A stretch of DNA of 6,208 bases, taken from assembly GCA_035541995.1 (NCBI GenBank), contig DATKMG010000705.1, positions 1-6,208 of the forward strand, read 5' to 3'. Positions 1 through 5,533 of this stretch are shown one piece after another. A program made the translations under genes and the position numbers. Position 1 is the first letter of the stretch. Each line of letters starts with the position of its first letter. The stretch comes from DATKMG01 sp035541995. GTDB lineage: Bacteria; Acidobacteriota; Terriglobia; Versatilivoradales; Versatilivoraceae. The notes below the pieces were generated by a model. The model saw only the letters and a program-made list of their open reading frames with translations. It searched no databases and was not told the origin of the DNA.

Positions 1-1525
1 CAATGGAGGACGCATTCTGCAAAGCAGTCCGAGCGACCTTTGTCGGATCGATGACACCGTCCTTCACCAGGTCCCCAAAAGTGAGGGTCTCCGCATTGAA
101 CCCGAAATTCTCATTCTTCTCGCCTCGGATTTTCTCAACTACCACGGCTCCCTCAGCCCCGGCATTCTGAACAATCTGGCGCAACGGTTCTTCCAGAGCC
201 CGGCGGACAATATTGACCCCGATCTGTTCATCCGCGTCCAACTTCAACTTGTCCAGAGCCGGAATGATGCGGAGAAACGTAACGCCGCCGCCTGGTACAA
301 TGCCTTCCTCTACGGCAGCACGGGTGGCATGCATGGCGTCCTCAACACGGGCCTTCTTTTCCTTCATCTCAGTCTCAGTTGCGGCCCCCACCTTGATCAC
401 GGCAACACCGCCGACCAGCTTGGCCAGCCGCTCCTGGAGCTTTTCGCGGTCGTAGTCCGAGGTCGTTTCTTCAATCTGCGTGCGTAGTTGCTTGACGCGA
501 CCCTGGATATCGGCAGCTTTGCCAGCGCCCTCTATGATGGTCGTGTTGTCTTTATCGATCGTGATCTTCTTGGCGCGGCCCAGGTCAGAGAGCTTAACAT
601 TCTCCAGTTTGATCCCCAGGTCTTCGCTGATCACCTTTCCGCCGGTCAGGATGCCGATGTCCTCCAGCATGGCCTTGCGCCGGTCTCCAAAACCAGGGGC
701 CTTGACGGCCGCGCAGTTCAGAGTTCCGCGCAGTTTGTTGACCACCAGGGTAGCCAGCGCTTCGCCCTCCACTTCCTCAGCCACAATCATAAAAGGTTTA
801 CCGCTCTTGGCGGTCTGTTCCAGCAAGGGCAACAGGTCTTTCATGGAACTGATTTTCTTCTCGTGGAGCAGGATGTAGCAATTTTCCAACACAGCCTCCA
901 TCCGCTCAGGGTCGGTGACGAAGTAAGGGGAAAGATAGCCGCGGTCAAACTGCATGCCTTCGACTACATCCAGGGAGGTCTCAATGGTTTTGGCCTCTTC
1001 CACAGTAATGACTCCATCCTTACCCACTTTGTTCATGGCTTCGGCAATGATGGTACCAATAGTCGAGTCGCCATTAGCCGATACTGTCCCCACCTGGGCA
1101 ATCATTTCGCCTTTAACAGGCTTGGAGATCTTTCTGATTTCTTGCACGGCCACCTCGACGGCCTTCTCAATGCCGCGCTTCAGGGCCATGGGATTGGCGC
1201 CGGCGGCCACGGTTTTTACGCCCTCCCGGAAGATGGCCTGAGCCAGGACTGTTGCGGTGGTTGTGCCATCCCCCGCCACATCGCTGGTTTTGGAGGCTAC
1301 TTCGCGGACCATCTGGGCTCCCATATTTTCCAGAGGATCCTTCAACTCGATCTCTTTGGCCACCGTGACACCGTCTTTGGTGATTGTCGGAGATCCGAAC
1401 TTCTTGTCCAGGACCACATTGCGTCCTTTCGGGCCCAGGGTAATCTTGACCGTGTCGGCCAGCTGATTGACTCCCTTTAAGATGGCATGACGGGAATCTT
1501 CGCCATAAGTGATTTGCTTCGCCAT
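1..1525 (-). CDS. groEL: Chaperonin GroEL (60 kDa subunit), 3' end cut off by window
   Basis: GroEL forms the double seven-membered ring that folds cytosolic proteins in an ATP-driven cycle with the GroES lid. The frame encodes 508 residues from an ATG at 1523-1525 before running off the left edge; the family is about 540-550 long, so about 35-40 C-terminal residues (end of the equatorial domain and tail) are missing. Visible landmarks are the nucleotide-binding LGPKGRNVVLDKKFGSP segment (about 30-46), the GDGTTTATVLA loop with the ATP-site Asp at 86, a SDYDREKLQERLAKL hinge region, and VEDAMHATRAAVEEG with the hydrolytic Asp near 397, followed by GGG. A ribosome binding site AAGGAG lies at 1536-1541, 10 bases before the ATG. 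It is 43 bases downstream of groES and almost certainly co-transcribed from the CIRCE-controlled promoter. No defect is seen. Identification is certain from sequence. Confidence 0.98.
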   Translation of the reverse strand, partial: MAKQITYGEDSRHAILKGVNQLADTVKITLGPKGRNVVLDKKFGSPTITKDGVTVAKEIELKDPLENMGAQMVREVASKTSDVAGDGTTTATVLAQAIFREGVKTVAAGANPMALKRGIEKAVEVAVQEIRKISKPVKGEMIAQVGTVSANGDSTIGTIIAEAMNKVGKDGVITVEEAKTIETSLDVVEGMQFDRGYLSPYFVTDPERMEAVLENCYILLHEKKISSMKDLLPLLEQTAKSGKPFMIVAEEVEGEALATLVVNKLRGTLNCAAVKAPGFGDRRKAMLEDIGILTGGKVISEDLGIKLENVKLSDLGRAKKITIDKDNTTIIEGAGKAADIQGRVKQLRTQIEETTSDYDREKLQERLAKLVGGVAVIKVGAATETEMKEKKARVEDAMHATRAAVEEGIVPGGGVTFLRIIPALDKLKLDADEQIGVNIVRRALEEPLRQIVQNAGAEGAVVVEKIRGEKNENFGFNAETLTFGDLVKDGVIDPTKVARTALQNASSI

Positions 1526-1535
1526 TCGTTGTTTT

Positions 1536-1541
1536 CTCCTT
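1536..1541 (-). promoter_or_regulatory. Ribosome binding site of groEL
   Basis: The minus strand reads AAGGAG here, a strong Shine-Dalgarno match 10 bases before the groEL ATG, within the 43-base groES-groEL spacer. It fixes the start at 1525 and shows that groEL is translated from its own site rather than by overlap coupling. Confidence 0.85.
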
Positions 1542-1568
1542 AATAGTGGTATTGCGAGTTACACAAAG

Positions 1569-1880
1569 TCATTTCTTGGATTTTGAGGATTCCGTTTCGA
1601 GAATACCCAGGACCTCGTCTTCCCGCAGGATTAAGTGTTCCACTCCGTCGATCTTGATCTCCGTCCCGGAATACTTTCCGAACAGGATATGGTCTCCCTC
1701 CTTAACTTCCAAACTTAACTTGGTCCCGTTTTCCAGGGTCTTACCGTTTCCAACCGCTTCGACTACCCCCTCCTGGGGTTTCTCCTTGGCCGTGTCGGGG
1801 ATAATGATCCCGCCTTTGACCGTTTCCTTTTCTTCCAAGCGCTTGATGAGGATTCGATCATGCAAGGGTCTGAATTTCAT
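1569..1880 (-). CDS. groES: Co-chaperonin GroES (10 kDa subunit)
   Basis: GroES forms the seven-membered lid that caps GroEL in the cytoplasm. The 103-residue product is slightly longer than the usual 95-97. It opens with MKFRPLHDRILIKRLEEKE, the family's N-terminal beta strand. The GroEL-binding mobile loop follows (about 17-33) with the GGIIIPDTA hydrophobic tripeptide region, then the body with GDHILFGKYSGTEI (about 62-75) and a C-terminal LREDEVLGIL strand. The extra length is a polar Ser/Lys-rich tail (SSKSKK). The ATG at 1878-1880 has an AAGGAG site 7 bases upstream. It is the first gene of the groES-groEL operon. The 5' leader contains a perfect CIRCE element, so transcription is predicted to be repressed by HrcA and induced by heat. 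Identity is certain from sequence. Confidence 0.98.
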   Translation of the reverse strand: MKFRPLHDRILIKRLEEKETVKGGIIIPDTAKEKPQEGVVEAVGNGKTLENGTKLSLEVKEGDHILFGKYSGTEIKIDGVEHLILREDEVLGILETESSKSKK

Positions 1881-1887
1881 GGGAAAG

Positions 1888-1893
1888 CTCCTT
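1888..1893 (-). promoter_or_regulatory. Ribosome binding site of groES
   Basis: AAGGAG on the minus strand, 7 bases from the groES ATG. It has ideal spacing and supports the chosen start. Confidence 0.85.
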
Positions 1894-1923
1894 TCGTGTC
1901 ATCTGACTGCCGCCAGAGGCGTA

Positions 1924-1950
1924 TTAGCACTCTCTAATGCTGAGTGCTAA
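1924..1950 (-). promoter_or_regulatory. CIRCE operator (HrcA binding site)
   Basis: The minus strand reads TTAGCACTC, nine spacer bases, then GAGTGCTAA: a perfect 9-9-9 match to the CIRCE consensus. It starts at the last base of the groES -10 box and covers the expected transcription start, so HrcA bound here would block the promoter. The transcript would also carry the inverted repeat in its leader, about 45 bases before the groES start. HrcA itself is not encoded in the window. Confidence 0.97.
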
Positions 1951-1978
1951 TTCTAGTCCAGGCACACGCCGGTGTCAA
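1950..1978 (-). promoter_or_regulatory. Sigma-70 promoter of groES-groEL
   Basis: On the minus strand, a -35 box TTGACA (1973-1978) is separated by exactly 17 bases from a -10 box TAGAAT (1950-1955). The first matches consensus fully and the second has one mismatch to TATAAT. The start of transcription would fall near 1943, inside the CIRCE element, leaving a leader of about 60 bases. This is the usual layout for HrcA-controlled housekeeping-sigma promoters rather than a sigma-32 promoter. Confidence 0.88.
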
Positions 1979-2013
1979 GGAGTTTTGCGGGGTTTGCATT
2001 CTCTTGATTCGAG

Positions 2014-2040
2014 TTGAACCTTGGGTTGATATGCTATAGT
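2014..2040 (+). promoter_or_regulatory. Possible promoter of the wecB-like gene, extended -10 type
   Basis: The plus strand reads TGC-TATAGT at 2032-2040, an extended -10 motif with one mismatch in the hexamer. A TTGAAC at 2014-2019 could act as a -35 box, but the spacing is only 15 bases. A start near 2047 would give a leader of about 48 bases. It faces away from the groES promoter, whose -35 lies 36 bases to the left, so the two need not interfere. Supported by motif only. Confidence 0.45.
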
Positions 2041-2080
2041 ACCCGCTGAATTAGGGCCTGCTGCGCAAGGTCCCTCTAGA

Positions 2081-2086
2081 AAGGAA
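2081..2086 (+). promoter_or_regulatory. Ribosome binding site deciding the GTG start of wecB
   Basis: AAGGAA lies 8 bases before the GTG at 2095-2097. No in-frame ATG occurs near it, and the conserved N-terminal strand (VKVLLVAGARPNF) begins four residues later. The GTG is therefore the likely start. Confidence 0.7.
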
Positions 2087-2094
2087 CACTCATT

Positions 2095-3345
2095 GTGCAT
2101 TCCGTCAAGGTCTTACTCGTGGCTGGGGCGCGGCCCAATTTCATGAAAATCGCGTCCATCGTGGATGCCATTGCGACGCACAATCGCCTTCGCAGGAAAC
2201 CGTTGATTCATCCGCTCCTGGTTCACACGGGACAGCACTACGGGGAGCAGATGTCACGGTCATTCTTTCGGGACCTCGGCATGCCCCAGCCCGACGTGGA
2301 ATTGGAGGTTGGGTCGGCTTCCCACGCTCATCAAACAGCCGAAATCATGAAACGGTTCGAACCTTGCTTGATTCGGCAGGCTCCGGACGCTCTTCTTGTG
2401 GTGGGTGACGTCAATTCGACAGTCGCGTGTTCCCTGGTCGCCTCCAAGATCAGTTATTCGAATTCCGGCTCTGGGAGAACTCGGCCCCTAATTGCCCATG
2501 TTGAGGCCGGGCTCCGCAGTTTCGATCGTTCTATGCCTGAGGAGATCAATCGCATCCTGACGGATGTCTTGTCAGACCTCCTTTTCGTAAGTGAACCCAG
2601 CGGAGTTGAAAACCTTCTGCGGGAAGGGACCGCTAGAAAGAAGATTCATCGTGTCGGCAACACTATGGTGGACACGTTATTGAAACACAGGAATAGCGCG
2701 ATGAAATCCTCAATCCTTTCTCAATTAGGGCTTGACTATGAGCCGACACCACAGGGCGAGCAAGAGCCTCACACCAAGAGAAAGGAAAACTGGCGGCATC
2801 GCGCTTGCCTCGACTATGCAGTGGTTACCCTACACCGTCCCAGCAACGTCGACCAGCGTCAGACATTTCAGGTTATTCTTGAAGCGCTTTCGGAGATTGC
2901 CAAGATAATCCCTGTTTTTTTTCCGGTTCATCCCCGGACTACCAAGCAGATTCAGCAGTACCGGTTCGAAAAGTACTTTTCCTTTGATCCAAAACTGCAG
3001 GCACGCGACTTGAGAGGTGCCAGGATCCAGGCAATTGAGCCCCTCGGTTACCTCGATTTCCTTTGCCTGATGAGTAATGCTCGATTGGTGCTCACGGATT
3101 CAGGCGGGATTCAGGAAGAGACTTCTGTCCTTGGAATCCCGTGTGTCACATTGCGAGAGAATACAGAGCGCCCCGTGACTCTTACGGAGGGTACCAACGT
3201 TCTGGCGGGGACGGACAAGGCCAGAATCGTCAAGTGCGCTCTACGCCAGATGCGGCTGACCGGTAAGCCGAACAGGCCCAAGTATTGGGATGGAAAGACA
3301 GGGGAAAGAATTATTAAGATACTGATTGACCGGCTCTGCAAGTAA
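2095..3345 (+). CDS. wecB: UDP-N-acetylglucosamine 2-epimerase (non-hydrolysing, WecB/MnaA family)
   Basis: Cytosolic enzyme that interconverts UDP-GlcNAc and UDP-ManNAc, feeding enterobacterial-common-antigen-like, capsule or teichoic-type polysaccharides. The 416-residue product has the GT-B-like two-domain fold motifs in order: GARPNFMK (11-18), LLVHTGQHYGEQM (41-53), VVGDVNST with the catalytic-region Asp at 105, AHVEAGLRS with Glu at 137, MPEEINR with Glu 149/150, the LHRPSNV segment with His 247, FPVHPRT (276-282), TDSGGIQEE (334-342) and RENTERP (354-360). These correspond to the Asp, Glu, Glu and His active-site residues known in E. coli WecB. It is about 40 residues longer than the usual 370-380, mainly from a polar insertion around 205-238 plus a short one near 120-130. 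Start is GTG; it ends in tandem TAA codons. It stands alone, divergent from groES and convergent with the next cluster, with no glycan genes nearby. Family identity is firm; the exact polysaccharide pathway is unknown. Confidence 0.93.
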   Translation: MHSVKVLLVAGARPNFMKIASIVDAIATHNRLRRKPLIHPLLVHTGQHYGEQMSRSFFRDLGMPQPDVELEVGSASHAHQTAEIMKRFEPCLIRQAPDALLVVGDVNSTVACSLVASKISYSNSGSGRTRPLIAHVEAGLRSFDRSMPEEINRILTDVLSDLLFVSEPSGVENLLREGTARKKIHRVGNTMVDTLLKHRNSAMKSSILSQLGLDYEPTPQGEQEPHTKRKENWRHRACLDYAVVTLHRPSNVDQRQTFQVILEALSEIAKIIPVFFPVHPRTTKQIQQYRFEKYFSFDPKLQARDLRGARIQAIEPLGYLDFLCLMSNARLVLTDSGGIQEETSVLGIPCVTLRENTERPVTLTEGTNVLAGTDKARIVKCALRQMRLTGKPNRPKYWDGKTGERIIKILIDRLCK

Positions 3346-3356
3346 TAACCAACTTG

Positions 3357-3366
3357 GGTTCGAACC
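3357..3366. repeat. 10-base palindrome between convergent genes
   Basis: GGTTCGAACC is a perfect palindrome in the 24-base gap between the stop codons of the epimerase gene and the minus-strand CxxC gene. It has no loop and no flanking T-tract, so it is a poor intrinsic terminator. Its resemblance to a tRNA T-arm is coincidental, since no tRNA surrounds it. I see no better terminator for either gene. Confidence 0.35.
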
Positions 3367-3369
3367 GCC

Positions 3370-3552
3370 TTAATCCCGGAGAGCCTGAGCGAACAATCCC
3401 ATCCCATACCCGGCTGTCCTGTCCTTGTGTCTCTTTTTGGCTTCGAGAAAGGAACGAATACCCCGGCGCACATCCATGAGAAACTCGTCTCCTATCTTGA
3501 GTTCACCCGGGACCTTCACCACCAGGGGAACATGGCAAGAGGAGCACGGCAC
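3370..3552 (-). CDS. Small CxxC protein, probable gene of unknown function
   Basis: Not a family I recognise. From the GTG at 3550-3552 it encodes 60 residues beginning with a CSSCH motif (Cys 3 and 6) and a VPLVVKVPGE strand. A polar, basic, probably helical stretch follows (about 26-45, DVRRGIRSFLEAKKRHKDR), then a Gly-rich tail. Two cysteines and a following His suggest half of a zinc ribbon or a metal or redox site, but a second CxxC pair is absent. The GTG was chosen because AAGG lies 6 bases upstream on the minus strand. A TTG at 3580-3582 would add ten residues but has no visible ribosome site, although the frame remains open further upstream. It follows the Fis-type gene by 83 bases on the same strand and is likely its transcript partner. 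CxxCH could also read as a haem site, but there is no signal peptide. Coding status is probable, not proven. Confidence 0.5.
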   Translation of the reverse strand: MPCSSCHVPLVVKVPGELKIGDEFLMDVRRGIRSFLEAKKRHKDRTAGYGMGLFAQALRD

Positions 3553-3589
3553 AGAGGGCCTTATTGCTTGGATCGGCAACAAATCGACG

Positions 3590-3638
3590 GACCAGAAGCC
3601 AGGAGTTGAGAGAAAGCTGGTCGTTAAACCCTGGTTTA
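3590..3638. repeat. Two inverted repeats between the Fis-type gene and the CxxC gene
   Basis: TAAACC-CT-GGTTTA (3625-3638) is a 6-base-arm palindrome that includes the stop codon of the Fis-type gene. Just beside it, GACCAG (3590-3595) pairs with CTGGTC (3617-3622) across 21 bases. Either could form a weak hairpin in the minus-strand transcript. Neither is followed by a run of T, so a classical terminator is not supported. An operator or a processing or stability element is possible but unproven. Confidence 0.3.
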
Positions 3639-3842
3639 TCGCTTCTTGTGGTTGTAGCTGGCGAGTTTCTTATTAAGGGTGTTCCGGTGAATACCCATCA
3701 CCTTGGCGGCTTTGGTTTGGTTTCCCTTGCATTTTTCCAGGGCCTTCAATATGAACTTTTTTTCGAATTCACTGGCAGCTTCTTCAAAGAGCAATCCTTT
3801 GTCGATCATTTGGTTAATAAGTGCTTCGAGTTGGTCTTTCAC
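3636..3842 (-). CDS. Single-domain Fis-type helix-turn-helix protein
   Basis: A 68-residue protein matching the Fis/NtrC C-terminal DNA-binding domain (HTH_8). An amphipathic N-terminal segment (about 1-30, ending in ASEFEKKFILKALEKCKGN) is the dimerisation-type helix pair. NQTKAAKVMGIHRNTLNKKL (41-60) is the helix-turn-helix, with the recognition helix at IHRNTLNKKL. It lacks the AAA+ and receiver domains of NtrC-type activators. Length and start suggest a complete gene rather than a fragment: the GTG at 3840-3842 has GGAG 6 bases upstream, whereas the nearest ATG is out of frame. It sits 37 bases after cvpA on the same strand. It would act as a dimeric DNA-binding protein in the cytoplasm; its targets cannot be read from the sequence. 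Calling it the nucleoid protein Fis would overreach, because such short Fis-like proteins occur widely outside Gammaproteobacteria. Confidence 0.85.
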   Translation of the reverse strand: MKDQLEALINQMIDKGLLFEEAASEFEKKFILKALEKCKGNQTKAAKVMGIHRNTLNKKLASYNHKKR

Positions 3843-3879
3843 GACGAGCTCCAGAAATCATGAGAACGAGAGATTAGTA

Positions 3880-4425
3880 TTAAACCGATTGTGACTGCCA
3901 GATTTTCTGGATCTGGTGATACCCATCCAGAAACTTGCTTTTCACTTCCCTGGGAACAACGAAAGAAATCACACGCGCCCCGACCAGCAGGTATGGGGCA
4001 AATCTGGATTTTTCCATACTCCCTTGTCTTAGTGGGAATGCCGTTAGCATCATAAACAGAATCGAACCGATCAGCCATCCCCTGAGGAGCCCAAAGGCCG
4101 CACCGAGGAACCGATCATACCACTGGAGGCTGGCCATCTTCAGGAACTTTCCGACCGCAAAGGAAATAACTGCTCCGGCCAAAATACAGCCCACAAAAAT
4201 GGTAATGAAGCCCAGCAGATTCGCAATGTCAGGGGTCTTCACGAAATCCACGTAAATGTGGGCAGCGGACGGGAAGAACCAACAAGCCAGGACTAACCCG
4301 ATCAGAACTGCAGCCAGAGCGATCACTTCCCGCGAAAACCCTTTGCTGATCCCGCCGGCAACAGAAACCACCAAAATAGCCACAAACAACCAGTCAAGAA
4401 GAGTCATTGGCGCCACTAAGGACAT
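3880..4425 (-). CDS. cvpA: CvpA-family inner-membrane protein
   Basis: 181 residues with four predicted membrane segments: about 8-26, 32-53, 66-92 and 108-129. The C-terminal tail is cytoplasmic or amphipathic. Family hallmarks are an N-terminal TLLDWLFVAILVVS helix, the GGISKGFSREVIALAA segment with its KGF.RE pattern, and the WYDRFLGAAFGLLRGWLIGS motif before the last helix. CvpA was named for a role in colicin V production in E. coli and has been linked to envelope homeostasis; its biochemical activity is not established. Length is typical (160-190). The ATG at 4423-4425 has only a weak AGG upstream; the second ATG at codon 7 is an alternative start but has no better site. In many genomes cvpA neighbours purine genes such as purF, and here purC lies upstream on the same strand. 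The small Fis-type gene follows closely and probably shares its transcript. Confidence 0.88.
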   Translation of the reverse strand: MSLVAPMTLLDWLFVAILVVSVAGGISKGFSREVIALAAVLIGLVLACWFFPSAAHIYVDFVKTPDIANLLGFITIFVGCILAGAVISFAVGKFLKMASLQWYDRFLGAAFGLLRGWLIGSILFMMLTAFPLRQGSMEKSRFAPYLLVGARVISFVVPREVKSKFLDGYHQIQKIWQSQSV

Positions 4426-4626
4426 TTTTGTCAGGCCTAAACAACCTGAACCTCAGCATTCAATTGACTGGGAAGAGTAACATCATAGAGAGATTCCCTT
4501 CCTGCCTCTGAGGGGTAACCCGAAGCGCCGGGACGACACACGGGTCCGCAGTATTTCCAAGCCGGGTTGTGAAAGGGGCAGCGACAAAGCGACAGCGGTC
4601 GCGCAGCGCCGCTCCACCTTCTCAGG
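4426..4626. other. 200-base gap between the PHP gene and cvpA, content uncertain
   Basis: No recognised gene, tRNA or standard riboswitch is seen. On the minus strand one frame stays open from a TTG at 4638-4640 (inside the PHP gene's end) to a TAG at 4437-4439. It encodes 67 residues with four Cys (CRCPFH and YCGPVC), but has no ribosome site and other frames are also largely open, so I do not call it a gene. A short perfect inverted repeat GCGAC-AGCG-GTCGC sits at 4589-4602. TCAGG (4431-4435) pairs with CCTGA (4445-4449) just before the cvpA start. I found no convincing promoter. The gap could hold an untranslated leader or a small RNA. Confidence 0.3.
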
Positions 4627-5526
4627 TCACCTTCCGCCAAGGTAAGCCTCCCGTCTGGCCAGCAATTCGTCGAGCATCTCCCTCCCGCGATTTCTTATCG
4701 AGCCAAACCGAACGCGCGGCTTTACCTTTCCATGAAAATCCGACCCTGCCGTAATCACTAGTCGATAACGGCCTGCCCATTCGGAGAACTTGCTCGTCTC
4801 CACCGAGTCATGATACGAAGAATAAACTTCAAGCCCGTCCAGACCTTCGCTTACAAACGCTTCTAATGTGACCTCGTCTACTTGAAAAGCAGGTGCACCC
4901 GGGTGGGCCAGAACAGGGATACCACCGGCCTCTTTAATTGCTTTGAACGCCTCCAATGTGCCGACTTCTTCAGCCTCGACGTAGGCTGGCCGACCTTCTT
5001 CAAAGTAGTCGCGGTAAAAACGAACAGCCCGTCCTTCCGATTTATTACCGGTCAGATAGGGCTCGAGCCTGGAATCCTTCTGGTTTGAGGCTTTTGATAA
5101 TAGAGCCTCTGCAAGGGACGGCCCTACAGGGACAGAATTGCCATTCCGTTCGGTAACTTCTTCAAAGCTTACATCGAACCCCAGATCCCTCAATCTTTCA
5201 ATCCGGCCCTTGGCCTGCCTGATCCTGGCCAACAACTGGTTTTCCAGGAGCTCGTGAAGCTGCAGGTTCCGCGGATCCACAAACGGCGCCAGCACGTGAT
5301 AAGACCGCGATTGGTAGCGGGTACTGAATTCCACCGAGGGAATCAGTTCAATCCCAAACTCACGGGACAAACCCTCCCCCTCTTCCAATGCGCCAACTGT
5401 ATCATGATCCGAAATGGAGAAAGCCGACAGTCCTGTCTGCTTGGCCAACTCAAATAACCGGCGCGGCGCACAGTCGGCATCGCTCGAGTAAAAAGAATGG
5501 ACATGAAGGTCGACGAAAGATTGCAT
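4627..5526 (-). CDS. PHP-domain metal-dependent phosphoesterase (TrpH/YciV-like)
   Basis: 299 residues, the usual size for the TrpH/RNase AM group. In characterised members these enzymes hydrolyse 3',5'-nucleoside bisphosphates such as pAp, or 5'-terminal nucleotides of short RNAs. The PHP metal ligands are in place: HVH (His 8, His 10) with Asp 16, SDHDT (Asp 40, His 41), Glu 66 in SVEFST, His 77, the LAHPG His at 208, His 239 and GSDFHG (Asp 263, His 265). These support an active trinuclear-type centre. The central helical insertion is present, but the segment usually written as GRPHxA reads VGPSLAEALL (134-143), a departure that could alter substrate choice. The ATG at 5524-5526 lies 7 bases after the purC stop, with GGGG overlapping purC's last codons as a poor ribosome site, so translation is probably coupled to purC. 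Family is firm; substrate is inferred only from relatives. Confidence 0.88.
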   Translation of the reverse strand: MQSFVDLHVHSFYSSDADCAPRRLFELAKQTGLSAFSISDHDTVGALEEGEGLSREFGIELIPSVEFSTRYQSRSYHVLAPFVDPRNLQLHELLENQLLARIRQAKGRIERLRDLGFDVSFEEVTERNGNSVPVGPSLAEALLSKASNQKDSRLEPYLTGNKSEGRAVRFYRDYFEEGRPAYVEAEEVGTLEAFKAIKEAGGIPVLAHPGAPAFQVDEVTLEAFVSEGLDGLEVYSSYHDSVETSKFSEWAGRYRLVITAGSDFHGKVKPRVRFGSIRNRGREMLDELLARREAYLGGR

Positions 5527-5533
5527 CGGTGAT

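Noticed and set aside
488..1480. A 330-codon open frame on the plus strand opposite groEL.
   Set aside because: It lies wholly antisense to unmistakable groEL, resembles no known family, and is His-, Gln- and Phe-rich as expected from reverse reading of a codon-biased gene.
1546..1950. A 134-codon plus-strand frame across groES and the CIRCE region.
   Set aside because: It is a reverse-strand shadow of groES and runs through the groES leader, CIRCE element and ribosome site.
3357..3366. GGTTCGAACC as part of a tRNA T-arm.
   Set aside because: No acceptor stem, anticodon arm or D-arm can be built around it; it is a plain palindrome.
3111..3473. A minus-strand 120-codon frame that might extend the convergent cluster.
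   Set aside because: It covers the conserved C-terminal motifs of the epimerase in antisense and overlaps the CxxC frame; there is no domain signal.
3427..3609. A plus-strand 60-codon frame with a GTG start in the region after the epimerase gene.
   Set aside because: It competes with the minus-strand CxxC frame, which has the better ribosome site and more protein-like composition.
4437..4640. A 67-codon minus-strand frame as a Cys-containing small protein gene.
   Set aside because: TTG start with no ribosome site, start inside the PHP gene, and competing open frames; kept only as a point to check.
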